This document shows positions 42,056-50,049 of a stretch of 64,000 bases of DNA, in pieces. Position numbers and translations under genes: made by a program. Position 1 is the stretch's first letter. Every line of letters begins with the position of its first letter. Source of the DNA: Bacteroidales bacterium (GTDB lineage Bacteria > Bacteroidota > Bacteroidia > Bacteroidales > UBA932). The stretch spans positions 124,001 through 188,000 of the forward strand of contig JAGCVJ010000011.1 of the NCBI GenBank assembly GCA_017962375.1, in the 5' to 3' direction. The notes under the pieces were generated by a model, which saw nothing but the letters and a program-made list of their open reading frames with translations, did no database searches and had not been told where the DNA came from.

Positions 42056-42934
42056 TCAGTCTTCCTGTTCGTAGTAATATGAATAGTCTATTCCCTTCAT
42101 GAACAACTCACGGTCGTTGATCTTGTTTGTAAGAGCCTGCTTTAGCAGGGCGTTGATATCTTTCGGATCAAACTCGCTCTTTATCATTGCTTCCAGATAC
42201 TCTTTCTTGTCTATCTTGCTCCAGTCCACGCAAAGCTTCAACTCTTTCTTGAAGATAAGATCCAGCCAGATTCTGGTTGAACGCCCGTTCCCTTCCATAA
42301 ACGGGTGAGCCATGTTCATCTCCACATATTTATTCACGATTTGGTCGAAGGTTCCCTGCGGCATCTTTTCTATCTTGGCCAGCTCTCTGTGAAGGTATTC
42401 AGCCAGGCAGAAGAGAGTTTTTCCCTTGTAGATTGTTACTGTGCGGATTTTCCCGGCAAAATCATACAATCCCCCAAAAATGTAAGCGTGTATCTGCTGA
42501 AGGGCTTTAACGGTTCCGACATCTTTGTCAGCCACCAGATTGCTCTCCCAAAAAGTATAGGCTTTCTTGCGGCTTTTTCCGTCAATGGTGTTGTCTGAAT
42601 AGGTGAACCAGTCCAGAAAAGCTGCTGAATTCTTGTTGGGAATACTTTTAGCAAGTAAGGCAACTCCTTTTTCGTCAATGACATCCGTTAATCGGTGCTT
42701 GCCGTCAGGTGCTAATAATTTCAACTGGTTAGTGGCACTAACCACTTCGTTGTTCTCTTTTTTGAGTTTAGATTTAAGATATTTCCAGTAATTTCGGTTT
42801 TTCTGGTAGTCTGCTTGATTGTTGATTGCGCCCACAATGTCGAGAACAGAAAACCACCATTTGCTTTCTGTTTCGTCCCATATGGCCCTTACCTCATGGT
42901 CCTTGTAGAACCGAATTGAAATCTTGTTGCTCAT
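42056..42934 (-). CDS. BRO-N/Fic-domain protein (predicted AMP transferase)
   Basis: A 292-aa protein from MSNKISIRF; upstream codons give no plausible extension. The N-terminal half (1-100) resembles the BRO-N domain of phage antirepressors (FYKDHEVRAIWDETESKWWFSVLDIVGAINN, KLLAPDGKHRLTDVIDEKGVALLAKSI). The C-terminal part is a Fic domain: FGGLYDFAGKIRT and the catalytic HPFMEGNGRSTR (His, Glu, Asn, Arg present). Fic proteins attach AMP or other groups to target proteins; this combination is frequent in mobile DNA and may act as a toxin or abortive-infection factor. I see no clear inhibitory (S/T)xxxE(G/N) helix. Confidence 0.88.
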   Translation of the reverse strand: MSNKISIRFYKDHEVRAIWDETESKWWFSVLDIVGAINNQADYQKNRNYWKYLKSKLKKENNEVVSATNQLKLLAPDGKHRLTDVIDEKGVALLAKSIPNKNSAAFLDWFTYSDNTIDGKSRKKAYTFWESNLVADKDVGTVKALQQIHAYIFGGLYDFAGKIRTVTIYKGKTLFCLAEYLHRELAKIEKMPQGTFDQIVNKYVEMNMAHPFMEGNGRSTRIWLDLIFKKELKLCVDWSKIDKKEYLEAMIKSEFDPKDINALLKQALTNKINDRELFMKGIDYSYYYEQED

Positions 42935-43062
42935 AATCTTATTATTCACTAATCTTTCTACGCATTTGGCAACGTAGATGTCAAGTACAAATATAAGCAG
43001 AAAATCCAAGTATTTTGATAAATTTGCAAGCCTTAATTAATGTGATTTTTAATGTTCACCGA

Positions 43063-43070
43063 TATATTTG
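43063..43070 (+). promoter_or_regulatory. -7 type box directly before the TonB-dependent receptor
   Basis: TATATTTG ends 2 bases before the ATG at 43073. A second exact box, TAAATTTG, lies at 43019-43026 and would give a leader of about 40 bases; it is the more usual placement. Confidence 0.4.
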
Positions 43071-43072
43071 AA

Positions 43073-45397
43073 ATGAAAGCAAGAACCATCGGGATAAAGG
43101 CAGTGTTGCTGTCTATCTCCCTGTTAATAAGCAGCCTGTCTTACGGGCAGGACAACGGCTCCGTCTTGGACCAGGAAGATACCATTAAGAAGTATTCGAT
43201 TGAAGAGCTGTGGGTTGTGGATTCTCCTAAGGAGAGCCGAGTGCTCAGGGACCAGCCGCTTTCTTCTACAATCCTCCAGAGGGAGGCTATGGAAGACAAC
43301 AGGGTGTTTTCCATGAAGAACCTGAGCGGAATAGTTCCTAACCTGTACATTCCTGATTACGGCACAAAATACACTTCATCTATTTATGTTCGTGGAATAG
43401 GATCCAGAATCAATTCTCCGGCAGTGGGCATTTACGTGGATGGCCTGCCTTATTTTGACAAGAGCGGATTTGACTTCGATTATGCAGACATTGAGAGAGT
43501 GGAGGTGCTCAGAGGCCCGCAGGGAACGCTTTACGGAAGGAATACAATGGGCGGCCTGATTAACCTCAGGACCAAGAACCCGTTTGACTATAGCGGCACG
43601 GACCTGATGCTGAGCGCCGCCACCAAGAACAACTACCGGGCGTCGGTGACTCATTATCACAGGATCAGCCAGAAGTTCGCTTTTTCCGCAGGAGGATTCT
43701 ACGACTATTCGGGAGGATTCTACAGGAATTTGTTTGACGGAAAGAAGATAGACAAAGGCTCCAGCGCAGGCGGAAGGATGCACGGAATACTGAAGCCGAA
43801 TTCGAGTTTGTCGTTTGACCTGAATGTCAGCTATGAATATGATGATGACGGAGGCTATCCTTACGGGGCTTATGACAAGGCCACTGGAGAGTATTCCGGT
43901 CCGGACTACAATTTTAAGAGCTCATACAGAAGGAATATGGTCAATGCCGGCCTGATAACAAAGTACGCTCCTAAGAATCTGGGCATTACAATTACTTCCA
44001 CTTCTGGCTGGCAGTATCTGAAAGACCGGATGACAATGGATACGGACTATTCTCCGGCAGACCGTTTTACAATGAACCAGAACCAGCTGCAGAACACCAT
44101 CAGCCAGGAAGTAATAGTAAAGGGCAAGTGGAACGAGTTCTGGGGCGGAATGGATTTCTCAACAGGAGTGTCCGGCTTCTATCAGTGGAACAGGAACCGC
44201 ACCCCGCTGACCTTCGGCTCGGCATTTATATCTGATCTGCAGGCCACTATGGATGCAGCAATGGCTCATTCTCCGGTAAAGGTGAAACTCACCGACGAGA
44301 GGATGGATGTGCCGGGGCTGTTCTATCTCCCTGCAGGCGGGGCTGCGCTTTTCCACCAGAGCGTGTTCAACGATATCTTCGGCGCAAAGGGCCTGTCCCT
44401 GACACTTGCAGTGAGGTTTGACTATGAGAAGGTGAAGATAGACTATGCCACTTCCTCAGCCATGAACTATCTGATGACATTGCCGGGCGGAAAGACCAGC
44501 GAAGGATCTTACAAGGTGGAGTATATCGGAAAGCAGTATCAGGAAGCAAAGCCCGTGCTGCCTCGCCTGGCCCTCAAGTATGACTTCAACTCCAGGAACA
44601 ACATTTACATAATGACCGCAAAAGGCTATCGCGGAGGAGGATTCAACATTCAGGCACTCTCTGATTACATGCAGAGTGATTTGCAGAAGAACGTGGGCAC
44701 TCTGGATAATGACGAAACCATAAATGCGGCTCTGAGATACAAGCCAGAGTATTCCTGGAACCAGGAGTTTGGAGGTCACTTCACAAGCAAGGACTCAAGG
44801 CTCTCGATGGATTTCAGCCTGTTCTACATGATGGTCAAGGACCAGCAGGTGTCAAGATTTGTTGAAAGCGGACTGGGAAGATATACTTCCAATGCGGGCA
44901 AAAGCTTGAGTTATGGAGGAGAGATGTCGCTGATTGCCAATCCGGTATATGGCTTGAGCCTGATGGCTGACTACGGCTATACAGACGCCCGCTTTACCCG
45001 CAATCTCACTCAGGTGATGGTTACCAAAGACGGAAAGAGAGTGCTGGAGGAAAGAGACTACAAGGACAAGTACGTGCCGTTTGCGCCAAAGCATACTCTA
45101 AGGCTTGCGGCAAGTTATTCAATAGACCTGGGGCAGAGCAGCAAGATTACTTTTGGAGCGGATTACACTGGGCTGGGAAAAATCTGGTTCACCGAGGCAA
45201 ATGACGTCAGCCAGAAGTTCTACGGCCTTGTGAACGGGAGAGTTTCATTCTCCTATGGCAAGAACGAAATATCCTTGTGGTGCAACAACATATTCGACAA
45301 GGATTACTCGCTGTTCTACTTTGACAGCGGTAGTGCAGGGTTCATGCAGAAAGGAAAAGGCACCTGGGCAGGCATAGACCTCAGGCTCAGGTTCTAG
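43073..45397 (+). CDS. TonB-dependent outer-membrane receptor
   Basis: A 774-aa protein from MKARTIGIK with signal peptide (VLLSISLLISSLSYGQ). A TonB-box-like segment precedes the plug (SSTILQREAMEDNRVFSMKNLSGIVPNLYIPDYG, VYVDGLPYFDK, IERVEVLRGPQGTLYGRNTMGGLINLRTK), followed by a beta-barrel ending FMQKGKGTWAGIDLRLRF. It has no STN or carboxypeptidase-like domain and no SusD partner, so it is of the siderophore/vitamin type rather than SusC. The ligand is unknown. Confidence 0.94.
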   Translation: MKARTIGIKAVLLSISLLISSLSYGQDNGSVLDQEDTIKKYSIEELWVVDSPKESRVLRDQPLSSTILQREAMEDNRVFSMKNLSGIVPNLYIPDYGTKYTSSIYVRGIGSRINSPAVGIYVDGLPYFDKSGFDFDYADIERVEVLRGPQGTLYGRNTMGGLINLRTKNPFDYSGTDLMLSAATKNNYRASVTHYHRISQKFAFSAGGFYDYSGGFYRNLFDGKKIDKGSSAGGRMHGILKPNSSLSFDLNVSYEYDDDGGYPYGAYDKATGEYSGPDYNFKSSYRRNMVNAGLITKYAPKNLGITITSTSGWQYLKDRMTMDTDYSPADRFTMNQNQLQNTISQEVIVKGKWNEFWGGMDFSTGVSGFYQWNRNRTPLTFGSAFISDLQATMDAAMAHSPVKVKLTDERMDVPGLFYLPAGGAALFHQSVFNDIFGAKGLSLTLAVRFDYEKVKIDYATSSAMNYLMTLPGGKTSEGSYKVEYIGKQYQEAKPVLPRLALKYDFNSRNNIYIMTAKGYRGGGFNIQALSDYMQSDLQKNVGTLDNDETINAALRYKPEYSWNQEFGGHFTSKDSRLSMDFSLFYMMVKDQQVSRFVESGLGRYTSNAGKSLSYGGEMSLIANPVYGLSLMADYGYTDARFTRNLTQVMVTKDGKRVLEERDYKDKYVPFAPKHTLRLAASYSIDLGQSSKITFGADYTGLGKIWFTEANDVSQKFYGLVNGRVSFSYGKNEISLWCNNIFDKDYSLFYFDSGSAGFMQKGKGTWAGIDLRLRF

Positions 45398-45939
45398 AGC
45401 TCTATGTCCTCTTCTCCGCTATAGCTGTGGTGGTGCATAATTCCCATGGAATCTGCCGGGGTCGAAGCTTCTGCCAGAGACCGGACATAGGATTCGATGG
45501 CAGCCATGCCTGCAGAGAGTTCACCTCCTGCATAGGCGTTCGTGCCGCCTGAATAGATGCTTCCTTTCTCATATTCAAGACAGAGAGACCATCCGTAGCC
45601 GTCATACACCTGCATCTTAGGGCGGTAGGAATTCTTGAGATTCCATAGCTTGTGCTGTTTTGCAATGGAGTCAATTATCTGGAGGCTTTCCTCGGGTATC
45701 CTGACAAGATGGATGTCATTGTCATCTTTTGACCAGCCCAGACGCAGAACTCCGTCCTTGTTCCTGTCGATGCGGAAATAGTCGATAGGGTAGGCCATTG
45801 TGCCGCTGTACGAATACTGGTAGGAGACGAGCTTGCCTTCGGGTTTGGTGTTGTCTCCCTCGGCGATTATGCCGAATTTTGAGCGCGAGCAGGATCCGAG
45901 AACTGCCAGAAGTGCGCACACAGAAAGGATCAGTTTCAT
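45394..45939 (-). CDS. Lipoprotein of unknown function
   Basis: A 181-aa protein with lipoprotein signal (MKLILSVCALLAVLGSCS) and a mixed body (GKLVSYQYSYSGTMAYPIDYFRIDRNKDGVLRLGWSKDD). No family is recognised. Its 3' end overlaps the end of the convergent TonB-dependent receptor gene by 4 bases. Confidence 0.78.
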   Translation of the reverse strand: MKLILSVCALLAVLGSCSRSKFGIIAEGDNTKPEGKLVSYQYSYSGTMAYPIDYFRIDRNKDGVLRLGWSKDDNDIHLVRIPEESLQIIDSIAKQHKLWNLKNSYRPKMQVYDGYGWSLCLEYEKGSIYSGGTNAYAGGELSAGMAAIESYVRSLAEASTPADSMGIMHHHSYSGEEDIEL

Positions 45940-45977
45940 AATTGTATGTTTTTTGTTTTGTTGTCACGATTTTTGTT

Positions 45978-47786
45978 TTAGCGTCCACCGCCGCCGTGTC
46001 CTCCGCCGGAATGGCCGCCTCCGCCTCCGTGAGAAGAGTGGCCTCCGAATCCGCCTCTGGAACTTCCTCCGCCTCCGCTCCACACAGACCTTGAGGCAGC
46101 GTTTCTTGCAGCGGCTACGCTGGAATTGCGGGCAGCGTAGTAGGTGGTGTAGGCCAGGTTGTTGATTGTGCTGTTGAAGGTGAATGCGTGAGCGTCCACT
46201 GTCTGGGCGAACTTGCTCATCTGGAAGTATTCAGGGCAAACCTGCTTGAACTGTTTCCTCACCTGGTCAGCTATGCCGAAAAGGGTGGCGAAAACCAGGT
46301 ACTCGTCCCAGAGCTGAACTTCAACAACACCTCTTTCCTTGATTATAGTGAAGTCCTGGAGGAATTTCTTCAGGCCGAGCAGCCTGGAGATTTCAGTATA
46401 GTCTTTGTACTTGCCTTTTTCCCTGAGCTTGAGAAGCTTGTTGGCGTACGAGCTGTGAGCCCTGAGCCATACTTTCAGCTCGCTTTGCTGAAGAATCTGG
46501 TCTGTGCCTGAGGCGCTGAGGAAGACAAAATGCAGCAGGTCTTCCATCTCTTTGTCTCTCTGGCTTGCATTAGCAGGTTGCTCTTCTTCCGTCACTTCCC
46601 GCTTGCTGACCTTGATGGCATCTTTTCCATTGTCTGTTGTAAAGGAAAGAGCGCCTTTCTGGAACAGGCGCAGTATGTAGGCGCCGATGGCGTTGCTGAT
46701 GTCGGGAGTTGAGGTATTGGTAAGGGAATTCAAGGCCTTCTGCGATGCGAAGACGCTGTGGTTGAAAGGTATGCTTCTCCACCATGGGCTGCCTGTTAAA
46801 ATCTGAAGCAGGCGCTTGAGTTTCCATTTCTTGATCAGTTGCCTGATGTGCTTGAAAGTAAGCACATCTATGATGAAAGACAAGATAGGGACAATCTTGT
46901 ATAAGCAGAAGAAGAAAAGGACTATGAAAAGGAACATTATGCCGTCGCTGATCCTGCTTGTGGTCTTCTCGTTTTCTATCCCGAAGAAGCTGCTGATGCC
47001 CTTGGCGGCGTTGTCCATCCACTCAAAGCCCACGCTGTCATTTTCTTCCGGATCTCCGAAGTAGCTGCCTTCAAGGGCCTTGTCCACAACATACTGGAAA
47101 GGAATGCCAATGCTGTCTTTTGGATGGATGATGCCTTTTTTGATGGCCAGCATTATGATCAGGCTGCTTCTGAAATTGTAGTTTTCGGTATGGGTGCGGA
47201 AAGCTCCCTCGGAGAATTCAGTGGGGCCGTCGTAGCCGAAGCCCCAGCCCCTGGCGTTGGAGGTGTCTATCGGCATTCCGTCAACTGTAACGGCAAAGCT
47301 CACGCTATCGGGCAGGGGATCCATTTCGTCTGTGAGGAAAAGATGGTTGAAGCCGTCAGCTTCCTCGTAGCCCTTGGCCAGGGAGCCGAGAGTGTATGAT
47401 ATCGTATAGACTTTTCTCTTTTCGCCGTCAACTTTCCCGCCCAGGCCCCAGCATAATTCATAGTAGCTGGTGCCCTTGTTCACTATGCCGCATTTTCCGG
47501 CCTTTTCAAGCCTGGAGGCGTGGATGTTCCAGCTGTCGAGCTTCTTGTACTGAAGGCCGGTTTCATCGCTGACGGAAAAGCCGGAAATCTCTATGCCGTC
47601 CATATTGTCCATCACAATGTAGCCTTCGGTCAGGCTGTTGGTAATGAGCATAGTGCGCTTTTCTGTAACGGCAACGTCTCCGTTGTCTTTAACAGTAGCG
47701 CAGATGTCTATGCTCTTTATCTTCAGCTGACCTGCCGCCGCCAGTGGAAGCAGCAGCGCAAGGCACGCAGTGATGAACCTTTTCAT
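45978..47786 (-). CDS. DUF2207 membrane protein with Gly/His-rich tail
   Basis: A 602-aa protein: signal peptide, an extracytoplasmic DUF2207 domain (IKSIDICATVKDNGDVAVTEKRTMLI, about 22-210), membrane segments around 290-315, a cytoplasmic helical part, and a tail of Gly, Ser and His (GGGHSGGGHGGGG) typical of this family's C-terminus. Function is unknown. It follows the LemA gene by 6 bases; LemA/DUF2207 pairs are frequent and thought to act at the envelope. Confidence 0.9.
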   Translation of the reverse strand: MKRFITACLALLLPLAAAGQLKIKSIDICATVKDNGDVAVTEKRTMLITNSLTEGYIVMDNMDGIEISGFSVSDETGLQYKKLDSWNIHASRLEKAGKCGIVNKGTSYYELCWGLGGKVDGEKRKVYTISYTLGSLAKGYEEADGFNHLFLTDEMDPLPDSVSFAVTVDGMPIDTSNARGWGFGYDGPTEFSEGAFRTHTENYNFRSSLIIMLAIKKGIIHPKDSIGIPFQYVVDKALEGSYFGDPEENDSVGFEWMDNAAKGISSFFGIENEKTTSRISDGIMFLFIVLFFFCLYKIVPILSFIIDVLTFKHIRQLIKKWKLKRLLQILTGSPWWRSIPFNHSVFASQKALNSLTNTSTPDISNAIGAYILRLFQKGALSFTTDNGKDAIKVSKREVTEEEQPANASQRDKEMEDLLHFVFLSASGTDQILQQSELKVWLRAHSSYANKLLKLREKGKYKDYTEISRLLGLKKFLQDFTIIKERGVVEVQLWDEYLVFATLFGIADQVRKQFKQVCPEYFQMSKFAQTVDAHAFTFNSTINNLAYTTYYAARNSSVAAARNAASRSVWSGGGGSSRGGFGGHSSHGGGGGHSGGGHGGGGR

Positions 47787-47792
47787 CAGCGA

Positions 47793-48359
47793 TTATTCCT
47801 GGTTGTTTCCGTTGCCGCCGATGTCAGGGAAGTCTTTCTTGCTCTCGTCTGCCTGGAGGTATTCTCTCTTTCCGAAGTGCAGCAAGCTGGCCACGAACGA
47901 GCTAGGCCATTGCCTTACCATGCGGTTCATCTTGGTGGCGCAGTCGTTGTAAACCATGCGGCTGAGCCTGACGTTCTCCTCGTAGCCGCGTAGCGATGCC
48001 ATAGTGTCTTTGTACACGTCTGCGGCCTGGAGCTGAGGATAAGCCTCGCTGACAGCCATCAGCCTTCCCATCAGCTGTCCGATGACAGACTGCTGGTTGT
48101 TGATGTCATCTGCCGTGGTGATGCTGTGCATCCTCCTCTGGGCTATGGTCTCTATCATGGTGTCGTGCTCGTGCTTGGCATACTGCTCGGTGAGTTTTAC
48201 AAGAGCAGTTACGGCATCCCATCTGGTGTTAAGCTGCACTGCAATCTGGCTGATTGCGTTGTTGGCCTTCTCGTCCAGGTCCACCAGATTTCGCTGAGTG
48301 GAGTAGATGTACAGGCCTATAATAACGAGAATGGCAACGATTACAATTAATGCTATCAT
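47793..48359 (-). CDS. LemA family protein
   Basis: A 188-aa protein with an N-terminal membrane helix (IALIVIVAILVIIGLYIYS) and a long helical bundle with LemA motifs (NLVDLDEKANNAISQIAVQLNTRWD, YPQLQAADVYKDTMASLRGYEENVRLSRMVYND). It is anchored in the membrane with the bundle outside the bilayer; role unknown. First gene of the pair with DUF2207. Confidence 0.93.
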   Translation of the reverse strand: MIALIVIVAILVIIGLYIYSTQRNLVDLDEKANNAISQIAVQLNTRWDAVTALVKLTEQYAKHEHDTMIETIAQRRMHSITTADDINNQQSVIGQLMGRLMAVSEAYPQLQAADVYKDTMASLRGYEENVRLSRMVYNDCATKMNRMVRQWPSSFVASLLHFGKREYLQADESKKDFPDIGGNGNNQE

Positions 48360-48379
48360 AATTCAAAGATTTAGGGTTA

Positions 48380-49834
48380 TCAAAATTTTTCAGTCAGGCA
48401 TTTGCGTCCCTGGTAAGAGACAGTCTTCATCTTCTCCAGATACTTCATCAGTATGTCGGCAGTCAAGGCGTTTATGTCTTCGCCCTGGTTGTCTTCAGGA
48501 AGGTCGCTGGTGATGATGGCGTAGGAATTGGCTATTACCTTGTAGGTTTTCTTAGGGTTGAGCGGCTTGCCGTCAGGCCCGAAGATCTTCAGGTCCTTGA
48601 TTCCCGAGCGGTTATTGTCTGTATAGGTGACTTCGCAGCTGCAGCCAGAGGTGAACGGGAACCCGTGGTCATCCACAGATTTGCAGGCGATGAGCATATC
48701 GTGGAGCTGGGCTCCGGTAACGTTCACTACAACAGCGGTGTTGCCGAACGGGTCAAGACGGAGCACGTCGTTTACGGTGAAGTCTCCGGCCGGATGGTCT
48801 TCAAACCTCACTCCTCCTGCGTTGCAGTAGGCTATGTCTGCCCCGCTGAAGTCTTTCAGTGCGTCGCACATCATGATTCCCAGTTCCTCGTAGCTGGAGA
48901 AAGGAGTTTCGGCCTGGGCAAGCACTCTCTTGAATTCAGGGTTGGAGCTGAAGAAATCCACAAGAGCCTGAGCAGCCACATTGGTCTTAGGGTAGCTGGC
49001 AACGTCTATGTTAGTTGCGCTCTTGCCGGTAACCTTTCCGTTTTCAACGACAAGGACAGTGTGGGTGAGCTTCTTGAGCTTGTTCACGTTCTGGGTGATA
49101 AGCACTCCGTTGTGAACCTCTCCTCCGTCTATCTGTGTATGGGAGTGTCCGCCGATTATAAGGTCGAATTCAGGGAATTTCTTGGCAACTTCCACATCCT
49201 CGTCATATCCGATGTGAGAGAGCAAAATGAACACATCGCACTCGTTCCTGAGCCACAGATACTTTCTAATGGTTTCCTCGGCCTGGGCAAACTTCATTCC
49301 CTTGGCGTTGTTCGGGTGAGTGGAAGGTATGCCGCCGAATTCGGCTTCCACAACTCCCAGTATGCAGATCTTCACGCCTTTCACATAGAAGAACTTGTAT
49401 GGCTCACACTGGATTCCCAGTTCCTGGTCCGGGAAGATATTGGCGCACAGGTAAGGGAAATTGGATTCGTTTATGTTCCTTGCCAAGCCAGCCTGGCCTG
49501 AGTCAAACTCGTGGTTTCCGAATGTGGAGCAGTCGAACCCGATCTGGTTCATAAGGGCGATCATAGGGAAAGACGGGTCTGAATACATGTCGTTTACAGG
49601 ATTTCCCGTGCGGTTGTCCCCGGCGCTTATCACCATCAGGCTCTTGTCCATAGCCCTGAGGCTGTCCACAATGGCAGCCATCTTAGGCATATTCTCAATG
49701 GCGGCGTGCACATCGTTCACAGATATAATGTTGATGTCTGTCTTGTAGGATGCTCTCACTCCGTTCTGGGCAAGGGCAATGTTTGCCATGCCCATAATCG
49801 CGATGAAAGAGAGCAGTGATAGAATCTTTTTCAT
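48380..49834 (-). CDS. 5'-nucleotidase/UshA-type metallophosphoesterase
   Basis: A 484-aa secreted protein with signal peptide (MKKILSLLSFIAIMGMANIALAQ). The calcineurin-like domain has the metal motifs NDVHAAI, GDNRTGN, FGNHEFD, LLSHIGYDED and GGHSHT. A C-terminal 5'-nucleotidase domain follows (ADIAYCNAGGVRFED, GNTAVVVNVTGAQLHDML). It removes phosphate from nucleotides or similar compounds in the periplasm. Downstream of the ThiS-like and TMEM43 genes on the same strand. Confidence 0.94.
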   Translation of the reverse strand: MKKILSLLSFIAIMGMANIALAQNGVRASYKTDINIISVNDVHAAIENMPKMAAIVDSLRAMDKSLMVISAGDNRTGNPVNDMYSDPSFPMIALMNQIGFDCSTFGNHEFDSGQAGLARNINESNFPYLCANIFPDQELGIQCEPYKFFYVKGVKICILGVVEAEFGGIPSTHPNNAKGMKFAQAEETIRKYLWLRNECDVFILLSHIGYDEDVEVAKKFPEFDLIIGGHSHTQIDGGEVHNGVLITQNVNKLKKLTHTVLVVENGKVTGKSATNIDVASYPKTNVAAQALVDFFSSNPEFKRVLAQAETPFSSYEELGIMMCDALKDFSGADIAYCNAGGVRFEDHPAGDFTVNDVLRLDPFGNTAVVVNVTGAQLHDMLIACKSVDDHGFPFTSGCSCEVTYTDNNRSGIKDLKIFGPDGKPLNPKKTYKVIANSYAIITSDLPEDNQGEDINALTADILMKYLEKMKTVSYQGRKCLTEKF

Positions 49835-49840
49835 CTTCTT

Positions 49841-50038
49841 CTAGATTTTGAAAGTTATGCTCTGTCCTTCTTTCAGAGGGGAGTCGTCACCGATCTCGTG
49901 CCCTTTGCTGTCATAGACCTTGATCTTGTCAATGTCTGACGGGTTCATCTTCATCTTGAGGATGTACTTGAGGATGGCGTGCTTTGCGTTTGCGCCCTTG
50001 AAGATTCTCACTTCTTCCTTGTTTACTTTTACTATCAT
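49841..50038 (-). CDS. Small ThiS/ubiquitin-like beta-grasp protein
   Basis: A 65-aa protein: MIVKVNKEEVRIF (strands 1-2), a helix (ANAKHAILKYILKMKM), KIKVYDSKGHEIGDD (strands), and PLKEGQSITFKI at the end. The order and the LKEGQSITF ending match ThiS/MoaD-type sulfur carriers, but the C-terminal Gly-Gly used for thiocarboxylate is absent. It is therefore more likely a binding or structural module. It lies between TMEM43 and the nucleotidase with gaps of 11 and 6 bases, so the three are co-transcribed. Confidence 0.6.
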   Translation of the reverse strand: MIVKVNKEEVRIFKGANAKHAILKYILKMKMNPSDIDKIKVYDSKGHEIGDDSPLKEGQSITFKI

Positions 50039-50049
50039 GGCTGTAAGGA

